The notes beneath the pieces were generated by a model. It saw only the letters and a list, made by a program, of their open reading frames with translations. It had not been told where the DNA came from and did no database searches. DNA of 64,000 nt from Acholoe squamosa (taxonomy: Eukaryota > Annelida > Polychaeta > Phyllodocida > Polynoidae): positions 57,553,339-57,617,338 of the forward strand of contig OX439043.1 in the NCBI GenBank assembly GCA_949317995.1, written 5' to 3'. The position numbers and the translations under genes were made by a program. Shown here piece after piece: positions 10,401 to 18,415 of this stretch (its first letter is position 1; each line of letters opens with the position of its first letter).

Positions 10401-13400
10401 GAAGGTTCACAAATGTCAAATTGGGGGACAGTGTGTAGTCCAGTAGTTGCAGATACAGAACAGTCTAAAGGTTCAGGCTCTTTATGAAGGCAAGGGACTT
10501 CATCAGGGTGTCTTGCTGTTCTTCGGTGAGGTTGTTCAGTTTCTTTTTCTTGGAGGCCGCTTTCTTGGAGGCCTTCGAAGAAGTCCAACCCTCTTCCTTC
10601 TGGTAAGACGTGGTCTCTGCAGAAGTTGAGGGTTTCTGAAAAGGCTGACCATCGGTGCTAGTGGTGGCCTTGGTTTTCTGCTTGTTGTGCCTCTTGTTAG
10701 GTTTTTTACCGTCCAAGGACTGGTTGCTCTTGACTTTCTTGGCCTTGGGGTCAGGTGACTTTGAGCGAGATCTCTTTTGGTTGGTTCCAGGACCAGCTTG
10801 TTTCTTAGCCTTATGCTGAGTTTTGGGGGGCAAGGCCTTCTTCTCAGTTTTTGGACGTGATGTTGGTGCGTTGACCTCCACCTCGTCAGTACCTGTGGCT
10901 ACCTCATCCTCTGAAGTGGATAGTTCAGTAGGTGAGTCATATTCAGGGGTCCATCTACTGCTGTTGTAGCGAGTATGGATATCTTTGAAGGCTGATAGGG
11001 GCTGTTGCATCTTTGATATACGGAGGCGTTGCTTAGTCATAGTCAGGCCTTGGCGGCGGCCCTCGGATGACAGAATGTCTCGTGTAATCTGGAAGATGGC
11101 ATCACAACGGCTGTCGTCACTCATGAGGTTTCTCAGCTGCTTTTCAACCTTTTCACCTTCAGTCAGATTCAACAAAGCCTCTCTGCGGATTGCTTCGGCC
11201 ACCGCCTTCTGGTGTTTAAAACAGGCTTCACGCCTGGATTCAGCCAAAGCATCCTTAGCTCCGGGAGTAGCAAAGACATACGTGGGTAGATCTTCGGTCC
11301 CAGTTGCCCATCCCGTAACAAGATCCTCCCCTTCAAGGGCTTCCAGCCAATCTGCACGGACCATGCCGCGGTGGCCTTTCACTTTGAAGTCTTTGAGATC
11401 TTTCCACAGTGCCTCTTCTGCCCTGGTGAGTTTTACTCGCTCTTTGGGTTTAGGCTGAGGATCGGTGGTGGGTTGGTCAGTGTTGGTCTGTTGGCAAAAA
11501 GAAACAGATTTCTTTATACCATCAGTAGCAACATGAATGTTATTATTTAGAGCAGTTTTAAATGGAGTCTTGTCCTTTTTGTCACTGCTCTTAGTTTGAG
11601 AGTACATAACATTTTTAATCAGATTGTATACACTGGTGGCCAACATCTCATCGCGGTTTAGCGATGTGATGAAATCATTGATTTCATCCTTGGTGGTGGT
11701 TAAATTATCCAGCTGGGTAACGGAGATATCCGGTGAGGATAAGTCCTTTCTGGGCCTTTTGTTGGATTGTGTACCCCTTCCATCAGAAGGGCCAGTACTG
11801 GACCCAATGTATACAATTGAAGGGTCCGCGTCAGGGTCAGTCTGTGTGACAGTCTGAGATGACGCGGTGGTGTTTACAGTAGAGGAGATACCGCTAAACA
11901 AAAGTGTTTGGCTGTTTATGGGTGTCACAAACTGTGCATCATCGCTTTTACTGTTATTTAGAGTAAAACTGTGGGATAAGCCTAAAGGCCTTCCCGGGCG
12001 TATATTTACCTTGCCGTTCGACGTTGTGGCGGTGGTCGCCTCGGCGCCATTTTGGACGTTGTCGGTGTCCGCCTCCATTGTCGTCTCACGAGCGTGTTTT
12101 CCATCGGCGAGTGCTGCCATCTTGTGTTATTCACTGTAGACAGCGGTGCGGTTGGGTAGGTGTTGTGGGAAGCACAGAAATAAAGGACTGATCGGTGTAG
12201 TTGTAAATGATTTAAGACAGGGCTAGGATTTGGGCGTCCTTTCAGCACAATGCTACCACTCCAAATGACAGTTTGGATTAAAATCCGTGATGTCATCAGG
12301 AACACCGTTGCTAGGCAAAGGCCACTTGTGACTTTTCTCCATGGAGAGGTGTACACAGTTACCATGGTTGCTTGGCAACCTTGGAGACAACCAACAACAC
12401 TTGGTTTCAAGGTTTCTAAGAGCAGTTTCGTCCTATTGGGACTCATCAGGCATTTGTTTGTGCAAATTAAAGTGGCAGAATTGCCAGTGGTCCCAGTCCC
12501 AATGCAGGGAAAGGTGTTAAAGTGTGGACCAATACAGTGCAATAGCTCTGTCAGTCCTACCGAATCAGTGTGTCTGAAACAGTACATAAGAGTAATACCA
12601 CAAGTGACAAGACTCCTAAAAACCCAAATAAAAATTATTAATTTCCATTTGAATAGTGAAGTTGATGAGAAACAAAAATTGGTGCTCATCCGGTGTTCCC
12701 ATTTATATCATGCGATGCACAATATAAATTATGTAGACGTCTACCCACTACTCACGCGACCCAAAATTTTAAAGATAAAAAAAAAAAAAAAAAAAAAAAG
12801 TAAGTCAATCTAAAGCACGCCTTTTTGCCTACCTTAATACATACTACCGTAATCTCTCACGTATAAGGCGCACCTCGCCTATAAGGCGCACCCCCAACTC
12901 AGGGAGGTCTGTTATAACGTATAAGGCGCACCTCTGAGGGCAGATTTTTGTTAATTTAGTACTGTTCTATAGTAAAAGATACCCCCCCCCCTATAAGGCG
13001 CACCCCAAACTCAAGGCAATTTACCTCCCACGTATAAGACCCAGCAGCATTTTGTTTGGCCTATAAGACGCGCCTTATACGCGGGAGATTACGGTAGTAC
13101 CCCACATATTAGGTGCAGCTTATACGCAACAGTCGACCTCTGGAGCACCGTATAGAAGCAACGAAAATTAGGGAAGCAAATCAAATGTGAGGATTGTTAA
13201 GTGGCCAAATTGTGACTCTCTCTCTCTCTCTCTCCCCCTCTCCCACTCTCTCTCCTCACCTATCTTCATCCATGCAACAGGAGGATCTCGCAGTATGCAC
13301 GTGCAGTGAATCAAGCATGTCCCAGTATTCAGATGTTTGTGTGGGACGACTGGGTGACTTTCCATACACAGCCGCGTAGAGGGCTTGATAAACTGCCCCG

Positions 13401-16329
13401 AAATGTCAGGTAGGTTGAAAATTTGGCTACTAAGTAATGACACGATGCACCACCCCAGCACCCAGCAAGTTTGATACCGGTACAGGTATGTCATATTTTG
13501 TTGGTGCCTTATACAGGCTGTCAAGCCATTTCTATTTTTTTTTGGCTAAGGGAGTGGTCGTTATTTATCAACAGGGGGGGGTGGTGGCTTTTCAAAATTT
13601 TTTTAGCCCCCCCTCGAGAGGGGTCAGAATTTTTTACGCCCCCCCCCTGTTGATAATAAATGACCACTCCCTAAGGTTCCTATTATTCCTATATTTCCTG
13701 TTTTGACATTTTTTCTTTAGAAAATGGTCAGATTATTAAAGAGAAAACTCTATGCAAAGACTGTGTAAAATTCCACACATGGAAAAAAGGCTAACAACAT
13801 AGGACAAAGAAATCGATCCACACAAAATGACACCACCTTTTTCGTGTTAAAAGGCTAGCACTCCCTCGCAACATTTTCTTTTATTTTCATCCCTAATTTG
13901 TGTATAATATATCACGATTATCCTTGATTCCTATTTCATTACTATTTCATAAATGCCATATAGCAGGGATAATGCATGAATACAGGCAGCAGTGGCAATT
14001 CACTTATTGGTGAAACCTTCATGTACTATACATTTGTACTGTTAACAGTTCAGATTTTATTAAAGCACCACCGTAATCTCCCGCGTATAAGGCGCGTCTT
14101 ATGCGGGGGTTTTTAGTTCTCATTGGATCCACAAGGGGAACACCAAGACCTTTCTTTTGATATCTTACATGCCCCCTTGGTCATAATAGGACAAAATGGG
14201 GCCCAAGGTGGCCAAAGCTACCCATAGGTTTTTGAATTTTGAAAATTCATTCAGTAGAACCAAAGTTATGAATTTTTCATTTTTTGAGAATTTTCCAAAA
14301 CTCTAGGTGCGCCTTATATGCGGGCTGTGCCTTATACGCGGAAGATTACGGTATGTTGAGTCTGATGTTAATGATATGCCCTCAGATCGTTACCGGAATT
14401 CAAATCTAACAAAAACAGATTGCAATCATTTAGCCTTATCAGTTGTGTTCTATTTTGGATATTCTGTGTGATCAGTATGGTAATAGATTAGGCCAAAAAA
14501 AAGTTGAGTGTTTCAGGTATTTAAACATGCTGAAAAAAAAACTAGGAAGGGTAGGTTGGATTTTCTTTTTTTGTAAAATTTTTTTAACTGCTTCAAAGAC
14601 TCGCAATGAGGCGTGGAGACTGGGGGGGGGGGCATCATGGCAACTCAGGGATGAAGAAAATATCTGAAAACTTGTCCAAAAACCTATATTTTCTTCAAAA
14701 ATGGAGAAAATCAAGGTGGGGTCGGCCCTGTTTTGCTATGTAGGGTCAGGTTACCTGAAACAAACAACAGGAATTTTTTCTTGCCTTATATCAGGTTTGT
14801 GAGCTGAGCTAAGGTAATCCACCTCGTTTTTTCAGTGAGGTTCTTCAGGTGAAAGATGTAACTAAATGCCTTCATGACCAACAATCCAACCACCAAAGCA
14901 TGCGACACAGTGAGAAAAGAGGGCGTTGGGGTAAGGATTTAAAGATTTTTTTCCCTTTACCCTTCTATCAATCAAAGGTTGAAATGTGAATAGCATGTCT
15001 CCTTGCTGTATATTGTAATGACTTAGCTCAGGCTATGCACAGAGAACTCAAACACCAGTCCAATACGGTTTAGGTAACTTGTATTCAGTAGATAGATCTC
15101 AGTACATCAACATAAACCTTCATCAGTCTCTCGTCATTCCAAGAGCTGTGCTTCAAGAGCTCTGCTCTCTTGTAGCTCAAACACAACTGGAGAGCTTCCT
15201 GCACGGAGCGCTATATTATAGTGCTCCGAGACAGCGCGCCCCCTAGTGGCGTACTTCAAGGTACAATTGAATTCGCGGGTCATAACAGATGGTATCAATA
15301 TAGGTTGTAAGGGACCGTAGCTACCATCACCGTGACGACACCTATCACCGTAATTCGAATTACGGCAATCAAAGATGGCGGCAGGGCACTTTGTAAACAA
15401 ACTGAAAGGGCTACTACGGATACACTCTGTAGCATGCTGTAGTTGGATTTTGACAATTGTACATTGACATTTTCTGCTAAAAACGATGGCACAAAGTTGT
15501 AGGCAAAATTGGCAATGAATAAATTACACAAATTGGATAGTATTTACTACAATGAAAGAATGGTCGGCAATATAAATGTTGAACAAATGAGTAATAATTG
15601 GTAAAGATAAATGCCGAGATAACATGCCTTTATAAACATTTTATTTTGACAATTTCAGATCGATTTCTTCGTCCAAAAGTCCGATCTGCTCTCCACCGTC
15701 CAATAAAAACCTTGACAGAGGTGCTTAGGCCAAACAATAAACTTGCTACAATCCCAAAAAACATTGATCATAGATCGCATGCTCCTCCCGGCGATACACC
15801 ATTTGTTAGCCTTAATGCGACACAAGACTTACCCATCATTGAATCTGGTGATGAAAGCGATGTTGATGGCCAAACAAATGATTCCGAAGCAGAACTATTT
15901 CGCCAATCGACACTGAAATTCATTACAGAAGAGCAAGTGTTTATGAAACATCTTCAAAGCCGTTGTAGCATTGAGCGTATGGAGGAAGACGACAGTGAGG
16001 TTATACCAGGGCCACAGGTGTCTCAACCAAGAGGCTACACTGTAGTCAGTTCTGAAACTATGAAGGAGTTGCTGGAGTTACCTCATGTGTCTTGTTTGCC
16101 TTATCATGTTAATGCAGATCCAAAAACTCCATGGACTAAATCTTACACAGCTTGCCTAGATATATGTGCAAATGTTATATCATGCGAGAGCGAACAACTC
16201 CATCGGTGGACAACACGACTGGAAACAAAGTTCTTTCATAAGGCATTCACAGTAAAAGAACAAAGAACAAACAAACTTACTCACTCAAAGTACTTGAAAA
16301 GATTGGTGAAAAGAAATTATTATTATTAG
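2542..16329 (+). CDS. TAF1B: TAF1B, RNA polymerase I SL1/TIF-IB subunit B (3' ten exons)
   Basis: TAF1B is the TFIIB-like subunit of SL1 that helps recruit Pol I to rDNA promoters in the nucleolus. Exons: 2542-2657, 3283-3397, 3683-3814, 4281-4405, 5031-5130, 5317-5446, 6119-6284, 13281-13409, 14836-14930, 15659-16329. Every boundary is AG/GT and every phase joins, giving 592 codons and a stop. I recognise the family from its order of motifs: FKLWMLYL, an acidic linker, a helix with SFLHLGLLFC, then ILPYRNSNALLPEDMK, FLDLNVIP, YLVQLSLP and AHIVIVLKMLFVLDD, which together are the cyclin-fold core. Human TAF1B is about 590 aa; here the N-terminal zinc ribbon and first linker are missing and should lie before the window. 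AATAAA at 16397 would end the transcript. An alternative last exon (16480-16599) is possible. Identification rests on remembered family motifs. Confidence 0.88.
3972..4060. repeat. GC-rich fold-back hairpin in TAF1B intron
   Basis: GAGCGCACCCCTCCTTTTGC at the left pairs with GCAAAAGGAGGGGTGCGCTC at the right. The arms are about 37 nt with a few mismatches and a loop of about 13 nt. It is probably a very short MITE or fold-back element. It lies in the intron between exons 3814 and 4281. Confidence 0.75.
4417..4766. mobile_element. MITE with about 105-bp terminal inverted repeats
   Basis: Left end CCATAGAGCCTATTTGAGG through GGTCATGTGACC to about 4525 is repeated inverted from about 4662 to 4766 (GGTCACATGACC through CCTCAATAGGCTCTATG). 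The 135-bp centre is unique. It sits in the TAF1B intron between exons ending 4405 and starting 5031. No coding capacity and no clear target duplication. Confidence 0.75.
5031..6284 (+). CDS. TAF1B: TAF1B exons e-g: cyclin-fold core
   Basis: Exons 5031-5130, 5317-5446 and 6119-6284 encode the most conserved part. WIEGDILPYRNSNALLPEDM parallels the family's 'VEEDHIPY...FPEQMK' stretch. RTGQLIKFLDLNVIP and YLVQLSLPGEM parallel 'FLDLPRFP...YLMEVNLPDEM'. QVAMAHIVIVLKMLFVLDDE parallels the helix before the family's 'LDDSFEW'. Donors are GTAAGG, GTGAGC and GTAAGA. The last exon ends two bases into a Gly codon that is completed 7 kb downstream, across the intron holding the Penelope-like element. 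Confidence 0.9.
5889..6003. repeat. small inverted repeat, possible MITE
   Basis: TACTTGAGGTA and CTCTCCCCC on the left are matched in inverse by GGGGGAGAGAG and TACCTCAAAAAGTA on the right, around a central palindrome TGGCCATTATAATGGCCA. It lies in the intron before exon 6119. Confidence 0.4.
6501..6753. mobile_element. MITE of the TACCGTAATCTCCCGCG family, type B, 5'-truncated
   Basis: The right end reads GCCTTATACGCGGGAGATTA then CGGTA. The interior (CACCAAGAGCTTTCTTTTGA, GAATTTTGAAAATACATTC) matches the complete type B copy at 14071-14353. The left terminus is missing. Confidence 0.7.
7102..7116. repeat. target-site duplication, left copy
   Basis: GTAAGTCAATCTAAA, identical to 12800-12814, abuts the 3' end of the Penelope-like element. 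Confidence 0.85.
7117..7690 (-). repeat. 3' pseudo-LTR of the Penelope-like element
   Basis: A 574-bp direct repeat of 12208-12780 at a constant offset of 5091 bases. It carries a hammerhead ribozyme (7154-7372). The open frames seen in it on both strands occur unchanged in the other copy and do not resemble a protein family. They are side effects of the repeat. Confidence 0.9.
7154..7372 (-). ncRNA. type I hammerhead ribozyme with long stem III (3' pseudo-LTR)
   Basis: Minus strand. Core CUGAUGA is at 7358-7352. Stem II is GUCC (7351-7348) with GGAC (7342-7339) around a CAAUA loop. GAAA follows at 7338-7335. Stem III pairs 7335-7328 (ACUGCUCU) with 7171-7164 (GGAGUGGU), eight contiguous pairs including G-U. 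The cleavage triplet is GUA (7165-7163), an allowed NUH. Stem I pairs GCAUU (7162-7158) with AAUGC (7363-7359) and, across a 5-nt bulge, GUGC (7157-7154) with GCAC (7372-7369). Predicted cleavage is between 7163 and 7162. About 155 nt lie inside stem III. Hammerheads are known in pseudo-LTRs of Penelope-like elements. The fold was drawn by hand. Confidence 0.82.
7808..10588 (-). CDS. Penelope-like ORF2: reverse transcriptase with C-terminal GIY-YIG nuclease
   Basis: 926 aa, uninterrupted. Residues 1-250 are variable and acidic/Ser-rich. The RT domain spans about 290-680: LYLLPKIHK (386-394), TLDVTSLYTNIP (458-469, catalytic Asp 460), AGTAMGTRVAPTYANIFM (521-538) and FIDD (559-562, catalytic Asp pair). 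A Cys cluster follows, CKTKGCGYC at 781-789, then a GIY-YIG domain: VIYSLGC (820-826), YVGQT (833-837), Arg 844/846, His 848, and Glu 901 in NLIEFNWI as the likely metal ligand. All key residues appear present. It would copy the element RNA at a nicked target. The first Met lies inside the end of ORF1 (124-nt overlap in another frame), so translation may need reinitiation or an upstream start. Confidence 0.95.
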   Translation of the reverse strand: MDFFEGLQESGLQEKETEQPHRRTARHPDEVPCLHKEPEPLDCSVSATTGLHTVPQFDICEPSLSPNVHNHLNNYTLAMLPVGENQNVNNSIVENMPEPLDYDSLISDPVLLESVFKNTITKPFVDQSSSVVNISSYLLTSNEISVLERGLNFCPVPGEPDAGDLRRELDRFHRTLRIKSFFDPERANPKFGLPGTDKRDGTATSTNSARPAKSATSRSRDERSDSSEGITEEPPRTLTETERILGSSKVIKRDRSWKPPHGPTVLETFVASNETDLSKFQPRAPRGHNLSRDEKSALRAISHNRSIVVKKADKGGSVVIMDREDYVKEGQRQLTDGKFYKETPTDLTKEHSQRINFSFNLLRQKGEIDERLEGKLLTNHPRTPQLYLLPKIHKNQNPPPGRPIVSANGSPTEKASAFVDAYLRPLVPKIKSYLRDTRHLLQIFKKLGPLPDGALVGTLDVTSLYTNIPNREGHIAVGKHLLRHREVNPNEPTNQSLCHLLWQVLTMNNFDFDGKHYLQIAGTAMGTRVAPTYANIFMGDFEESHVYTYRLQPLWWLRFIDDIFFIWTHGEEEYQKFVEHLNEVHATIKFTGEISDSSVNFLDTTIKITPTGIITDLYVKPTDSNNYLRFDSAHPRHCLRGIPFGQFLRIRRICTNDEDFIRHSIMKGRHFVRRGYDPCLVQSAFLNAWAQSRDLLLEPKTKRNTPHPHILITTFSPSSDCLRKIVNKNWDTLTRSYTTRNLHSKGFLTAYKKPKNIGDYVIRAKLPPPPREKVPSHTNVCKTKGCGYCTRMNFTGKIVCDTTGRTYSSKNNVCCKSSNVIYSLGCRRCGKKYVGQTKGPLMDRIRVHFYNIRNNVKSSIVGSHFNTAYHKQLDDVELTVVDFIHAHPSSEKATYLRNLIEFNWIQRLHTNAPQGLNIADAPFGAG
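10465..12120 (-). CDS. Penelope-like ORF1, basic protein of unknown function
   Basis: 551 aa, starting MAALADGKHARE about 90 bases inside the 5' pseudo-LTR's inner edge. Residues 1-230 are Thr/Ser/Asp-rich and look disordered. About 235-400 is a mixed-charge, helix-prone block (RAEEALWKDLKDFKVKGHRG, then HQKAVAEAIRREALLNL). About 410-551 is Lys-rich with NLS-like runs (KKALPPKTQHKAKK, AASKKKK) and ends KSLAFIKSLNL. I do not recognise a family. A nucleic-acid-binding or RNP role, like ORF1 products of other retroelements, would be a guess from charge. It is open over its full length in a young element, which argues it is maintained. Confidence 0.8.
   Translation of the reverse strand: MAALADGKHARETTMEADTDNVQNGAEATTATTSNGKVNIRPGRPLGLSHSFTLNNSKSDDAQFVTPINSQTLLFSGISSTVNTTASSQTVTQTDPDADPSIVYIGSSTGPSDGRGTQSNKRPRKDLSSPDISVTQLDNLTTTKDEINDFITSLNRDEMLATSVYNLIKNVMYSQTKSSDKKDKTPFKTALNNNIHVATDGIKKSVSFCQQTNTDQPTTDPQPKPKERVKLTRAEEALWKDLKDFKVKGHRGMVRADWLEALEGEDLVTGWATGTEDLPTYVFATPGAKDALAESRREACFKHQKAVAEAIRREALLNLTEGEKVEKQLRNLMSDDSRCDAIFQITRDILSSEGRRQGLTMTKQRLRISKMQQPLSAFKDIHTRYNSSRWTPEYDSPTELSTSEDEVATGTDEVEVNAPTSRPKTEKKALPPKTQHKAKKQAGPGTNQKRSRSKSPDPKAKKVKSNQSLDGKKPNKRHNKQKTKATTSTDGQPFQKPSTSAETTSYQKEEGWTSSKASKKAASKKKKLNNLTEEQQDTLMKSLAFIKSLNL
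12208..12799 (-). repeat. 5' pseudo-LTR of the Penelope-like element plus A-tract
   Basis: Direct copy of 7117-7690, followed on the plus strand by about 20 A residues up to the target duplication. In element orientation this is a T-tract at the extreme 5' end. It carries the second ribozyme copy (12245-12463). Confidence 0.9.
12245..12463 (-). ncRNA. type I hammerhead ribozyme with long stem III (5' pseudo-LTR)
   Basis: Copy of the ribozyme at 7154-7372, shifted by exactly 5091 bases. The core CUGAUGA is at 12449-12443 and the predicted cleavage is between 12254 and 12253. Cleavage at both copies of a read-through transcript would free a 5091-nt RNA. Confidence 0.82.
12800..12814. repeat. 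target-site duplication, right copy
   Basis: GTAAGTCAATCTAAA, identical to 7102-7116, directly follows the A-tract at the element's 5' side. Confidence 0.85.
12845..13096. mobile_element. MITE of the TACCGTAATCTCCCGCG family, diverged type A
   Basis: Starts TACCGTAATCTCTCACGTAT and ends CGCGGGAGATTACGGTA. The interior has five CGTATAAGGCGCACC-like words. It lies next to the Penelope-like insertion and upstream of TAF1B exon 13281. Confidence 0.8.
13215..13260 (+). repeat. (CT)n microsatellite doubling as a splice polypyrimidine tract
   Basis: CTCTCTCTC with CCCCC and CACT interruptions ends 20 bases before the AG that opens TAF1B exon 13281-13409, so length changes could affect recognition of that exon. 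Confidence 0.7.
13281..16329 (+). CDS. TAF1B: TAF1B exons h-j: C-terminal region
   Basis: Exon 13281-13409 (RISQYARAVNQA, MFVWDDWVTF) supplies the conserved 'W' segment after the cyclin repeats. Its acceptor lies just after a CT microsatellite (13215-13260) that can serve as the polypyrimidine tract. Exon 14836-14930 and the 671-nt last exon join it in phase. The last exon encodes a variable acidic stretch, then SYTACLDICANVISCESEQL and LETKFF, matching the C-terminal helix of animal TAF1B, then a basic tail ending in YYY from a TTA-repeat and a TAG stop. The basic tail resembles the human one, so read-through is preferred to splicing at 16251. Confidence 0.8.
13546..13675. mobile_element. 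short MITE with GGGAGTGGTC inverted ends
   Basis: CTAAGGGAGTGGTCGTTATT and a TTATCAACAGGGGG end are matched in inverse by CCCCCTGTTGATAA and AAATGACCACTCCCTAAG. The centre is G/C homopolymer and T-rich. A related end occurs near 45360-45385. Lies in the TAF1B intron 13410-14835. Confidence 0.7.
14071..14353. mobile_element. MITE of the TACCGTAATCTCCCGCG family, type B
   Basis: Starts CCGTAATCTCCCGCGTATAA and ends GCGGAAGATTACGGTA. The body includes GGATCCACAAGGGGAACACC and GAATTTTGAAAATTCATTC, which mark subfamily B. In the same TAF1B intron. Confidence 0.8.
14540..14800. repeat. dispersed repeat fragment (GGTAGGT ... GGTTACCTGAA)
   Basis: GGAAGGGTAGGTTGGATTTT and TCAGGTTACCTGAAACAAAC resemble sequence at 50690-50745 and 51470-51540. 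Probably remnants of one transposon family. Ends are not resolved. Confidence 0.4.
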
Positions 16330-16396
16330 ATGGCTACCCACTTGGTTTTACCAAAAGGTATTTCTCTTGTGTAAAATGACCAGGAGCTTTATTTGT

Positions 16397-16402
16397 AATA
16401 AA
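16397..16402 (+). terminator. candidate polyadenylation signal of TAF1B
   Basis: A canonical AATAAA lies 68 bases after the TAG stop of the last exon. It supports a terminal exon that is not spliced further. No transcript evidence is available. Confidence 0.5.
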
Positions 16403-16602
16403 TGTTGTTGACATCTGTAAGTTATAGTTTGGTGAATATCTACGAATCATGTACATAACATTTCTTTTTCTAATATCAGCTGGAAAATACCTTAGCTAGC
16501 ACCCTGGATGGTACTTTCTCTGAATGTCGAAAATTTCTCGCATTGAACAAACTTTCCTTCGTAAAAGAGCAGTTTGTATTAGAAGTTTATGATGGTTAAC
16601 AG

Positions 16603-18400
16603 GGCTGTGGAAAATAACAAAGGAGATGTGTCATACGCCAGGTAGCAGAATTCTGTAAAGTATCGGTAACAGGTGAACCTGCTAATAGTGTAAGAAAAAC
16701 AGGGTAGGTGAAGAAAGCCGGGTGGGACTGTTGTTCTTAATGACCCTGTTAACCATAAAATACTAATATGAACTGCACTTTTACCATGGTAAGTTTGTCA
16801 ATTCATGAAGTTTGTAAATGATTACTGGCCAAAGCTTTGCCTGTTAACTATTATGATGTAGATGACATCAAGGTTAAGACTGTGTTTTGTAATGTATTTC
16901 TTTGGTCGTGAGGTATTGGGTGCTTATAGAAACGGCCATACATGGTAGCGATTGTCCACCTCCCTTTTCAAAATGTATTTGGTAGATTCTTCTCGGATGC
17001 CTTTGATGTAGATGCTGTTCTTGTTGAGTGAGCTTTGAACAACCTAGAGCAGATGCCTGCTTTTGTGAGACTGTTTTTTAACCAAGGTCCTATGGTGTCG
17101 GATTTTAGCCGTAACTTTTTAAACAAAGCAAGGGCCTATGACCCTACTTTTCTGACCTCTTAGCTCCTAGCCCTTGACCGAGTTTCTTATGATTGTAACC
17201 AGTTATCAAATGCTATTTTGGCTTCTAGCAGATCACATGCATCACCAAGAAACTATTCCATTCCATATGCTCTATCATGTCTTTCAAAGACCCCATAATT
17301 CATATTTCTATTTACATGAAAAGTTTTTGATAAATAATGGAAAAAAAACAACATTTTATGGGGTTTGCTTTTGTGATATTGGGTATTTCAGTTTTTGCAT
17401 AGAGCATCAAAATCTGTCATTTATGCCTATTTCCTTTACAACTGAACTTCCAAGATCTTATGTAACCACACTCTTATGGGTGTTGGGGTCTGTTTCTGGA
17501 TTTTGCTATATGTATTGCATTTCCCATGTATTTCATGCAAATGAGAATCCAGACCATTTTGACCTGTAAATTATGAAAATCAAGTTTTTATTAATGTCAG
17601 ATTTGTCTTTATTAGCCGAGAGGCATACATGCCTCTCCGGCTACATTACAACTCCCACCACACTACCCCATGTGTTGCATATTCGTCGTCACAAAATAGA
17701 TTGCTTTTTTGGCTCAGGGACCACCCTGATTCTATACCGCCGGGTAGGTGGTGGCATTGGCAAAAAGTCAGTTATCCAATTTTCAATCTCAATTTTCTAC
17801 AAGAAACAAAGCATGTAAACAAATAAAATCACCATACCTGAGTAGTTCATATATATCAGTCTTTAGTTACAGTCAAGAAAAAAATTCAAAAATCCATGCA
17901 TGAGTTCATACAAAATTAAACAAAGAAAAAAGTCATTTCATAAAAATGTTTTTCTCCAATCCAGTCCTCCATAGGTTTACCTCCGGGCTGGACTTTTCTC
18001 TCTTTGTTTCTATTTGTTTCAATAAACAGGGTCTAAAAGTGAGACGCTTTGGACGCCTTTCAAAAAACGCGGGAAAAGTCATCCTGAGCCCTCTGTGCCA
18101 ATGCACGTCGTTCAATTTTTCTGTACTATAGATCAGCTACTGAAATCCATGGATTGGACTGATACTGGTCAGTTTGGCAAGTCTTTTATTAATAGTAATA
18201 CTACCAAGTAGATTTATGTCCTCACATTAAACTAGTACTGGACCTGGCAAGTCTAGTGTTATCACACCTCCTAGACTGCAGAACTCGCCTACAGAGACGC
18301 TACAGCTTGCTCTCCCTGCCTACAGTTCCCACCTGTTTGCACTAGCTCCTTCAGCACCAGTAGAGACACCCAATACCCCCCCCTCTAGGGCGTGTTTTAA
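16603..18400. other. intergenic, no gene recognised
   Basis: AT-rich. The longest frame (17174-17569, 131 aa) has no recognisable motif and runs through repeat-like sequence. About 17540-17620 (GACCATTTTGACCTGTAAAT, TGTCAGATTTGTC) is a diverged copy of the 205-bp module at 32130-32940. Confidence 0.55.
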
Positions 18401-18415
18401 TGGTGTTTTTCACAC

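Larger units (their letters stand above)
7117..12799 (-). mobile_element. full-length Penelope-like retroelement with GIY-YIG endonuclease
   Basis: A 5.68-kb insertion in the seventh TAF1B intron in this window, antisense to the gene. It is bounded by a 15-bp duplication GTAAGTCAATCTAAA at 7102-7116 and 12800-12814. On the minus strand the order is: a T-tract, 5' pseudo-LTR (12780-12208), ORF1 (12120-10465), ORF2 with RT and GIY-YIG (10588-7808), 3' pseudo-LTR (7690-7117). Both ORFs are open. The pseudo-LTRs show no difference I can see over 574 bp, so the insertion looks recent and possibly active. Direct pseudo-LTRs, an RT of the telomerase-like class and a C-terminal GIY-YIG domain preceded by a Cys cluster are known features of Penelope-like elements (Neptune-type). 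The clade is inferred, not tested. Confidence 0.93.

Noticed and set aside
15134-15531. Minus-strand frames between TAF1B exons
   Set aside because: No recognisable domain; located in the intron 14931-15658 of the plus-strand gene.
17174-17569. 131-aa frame after TAF1B
   Set aside because: AT-rich, no motif, overlaps a diverged repeat module; random open frame is likely.
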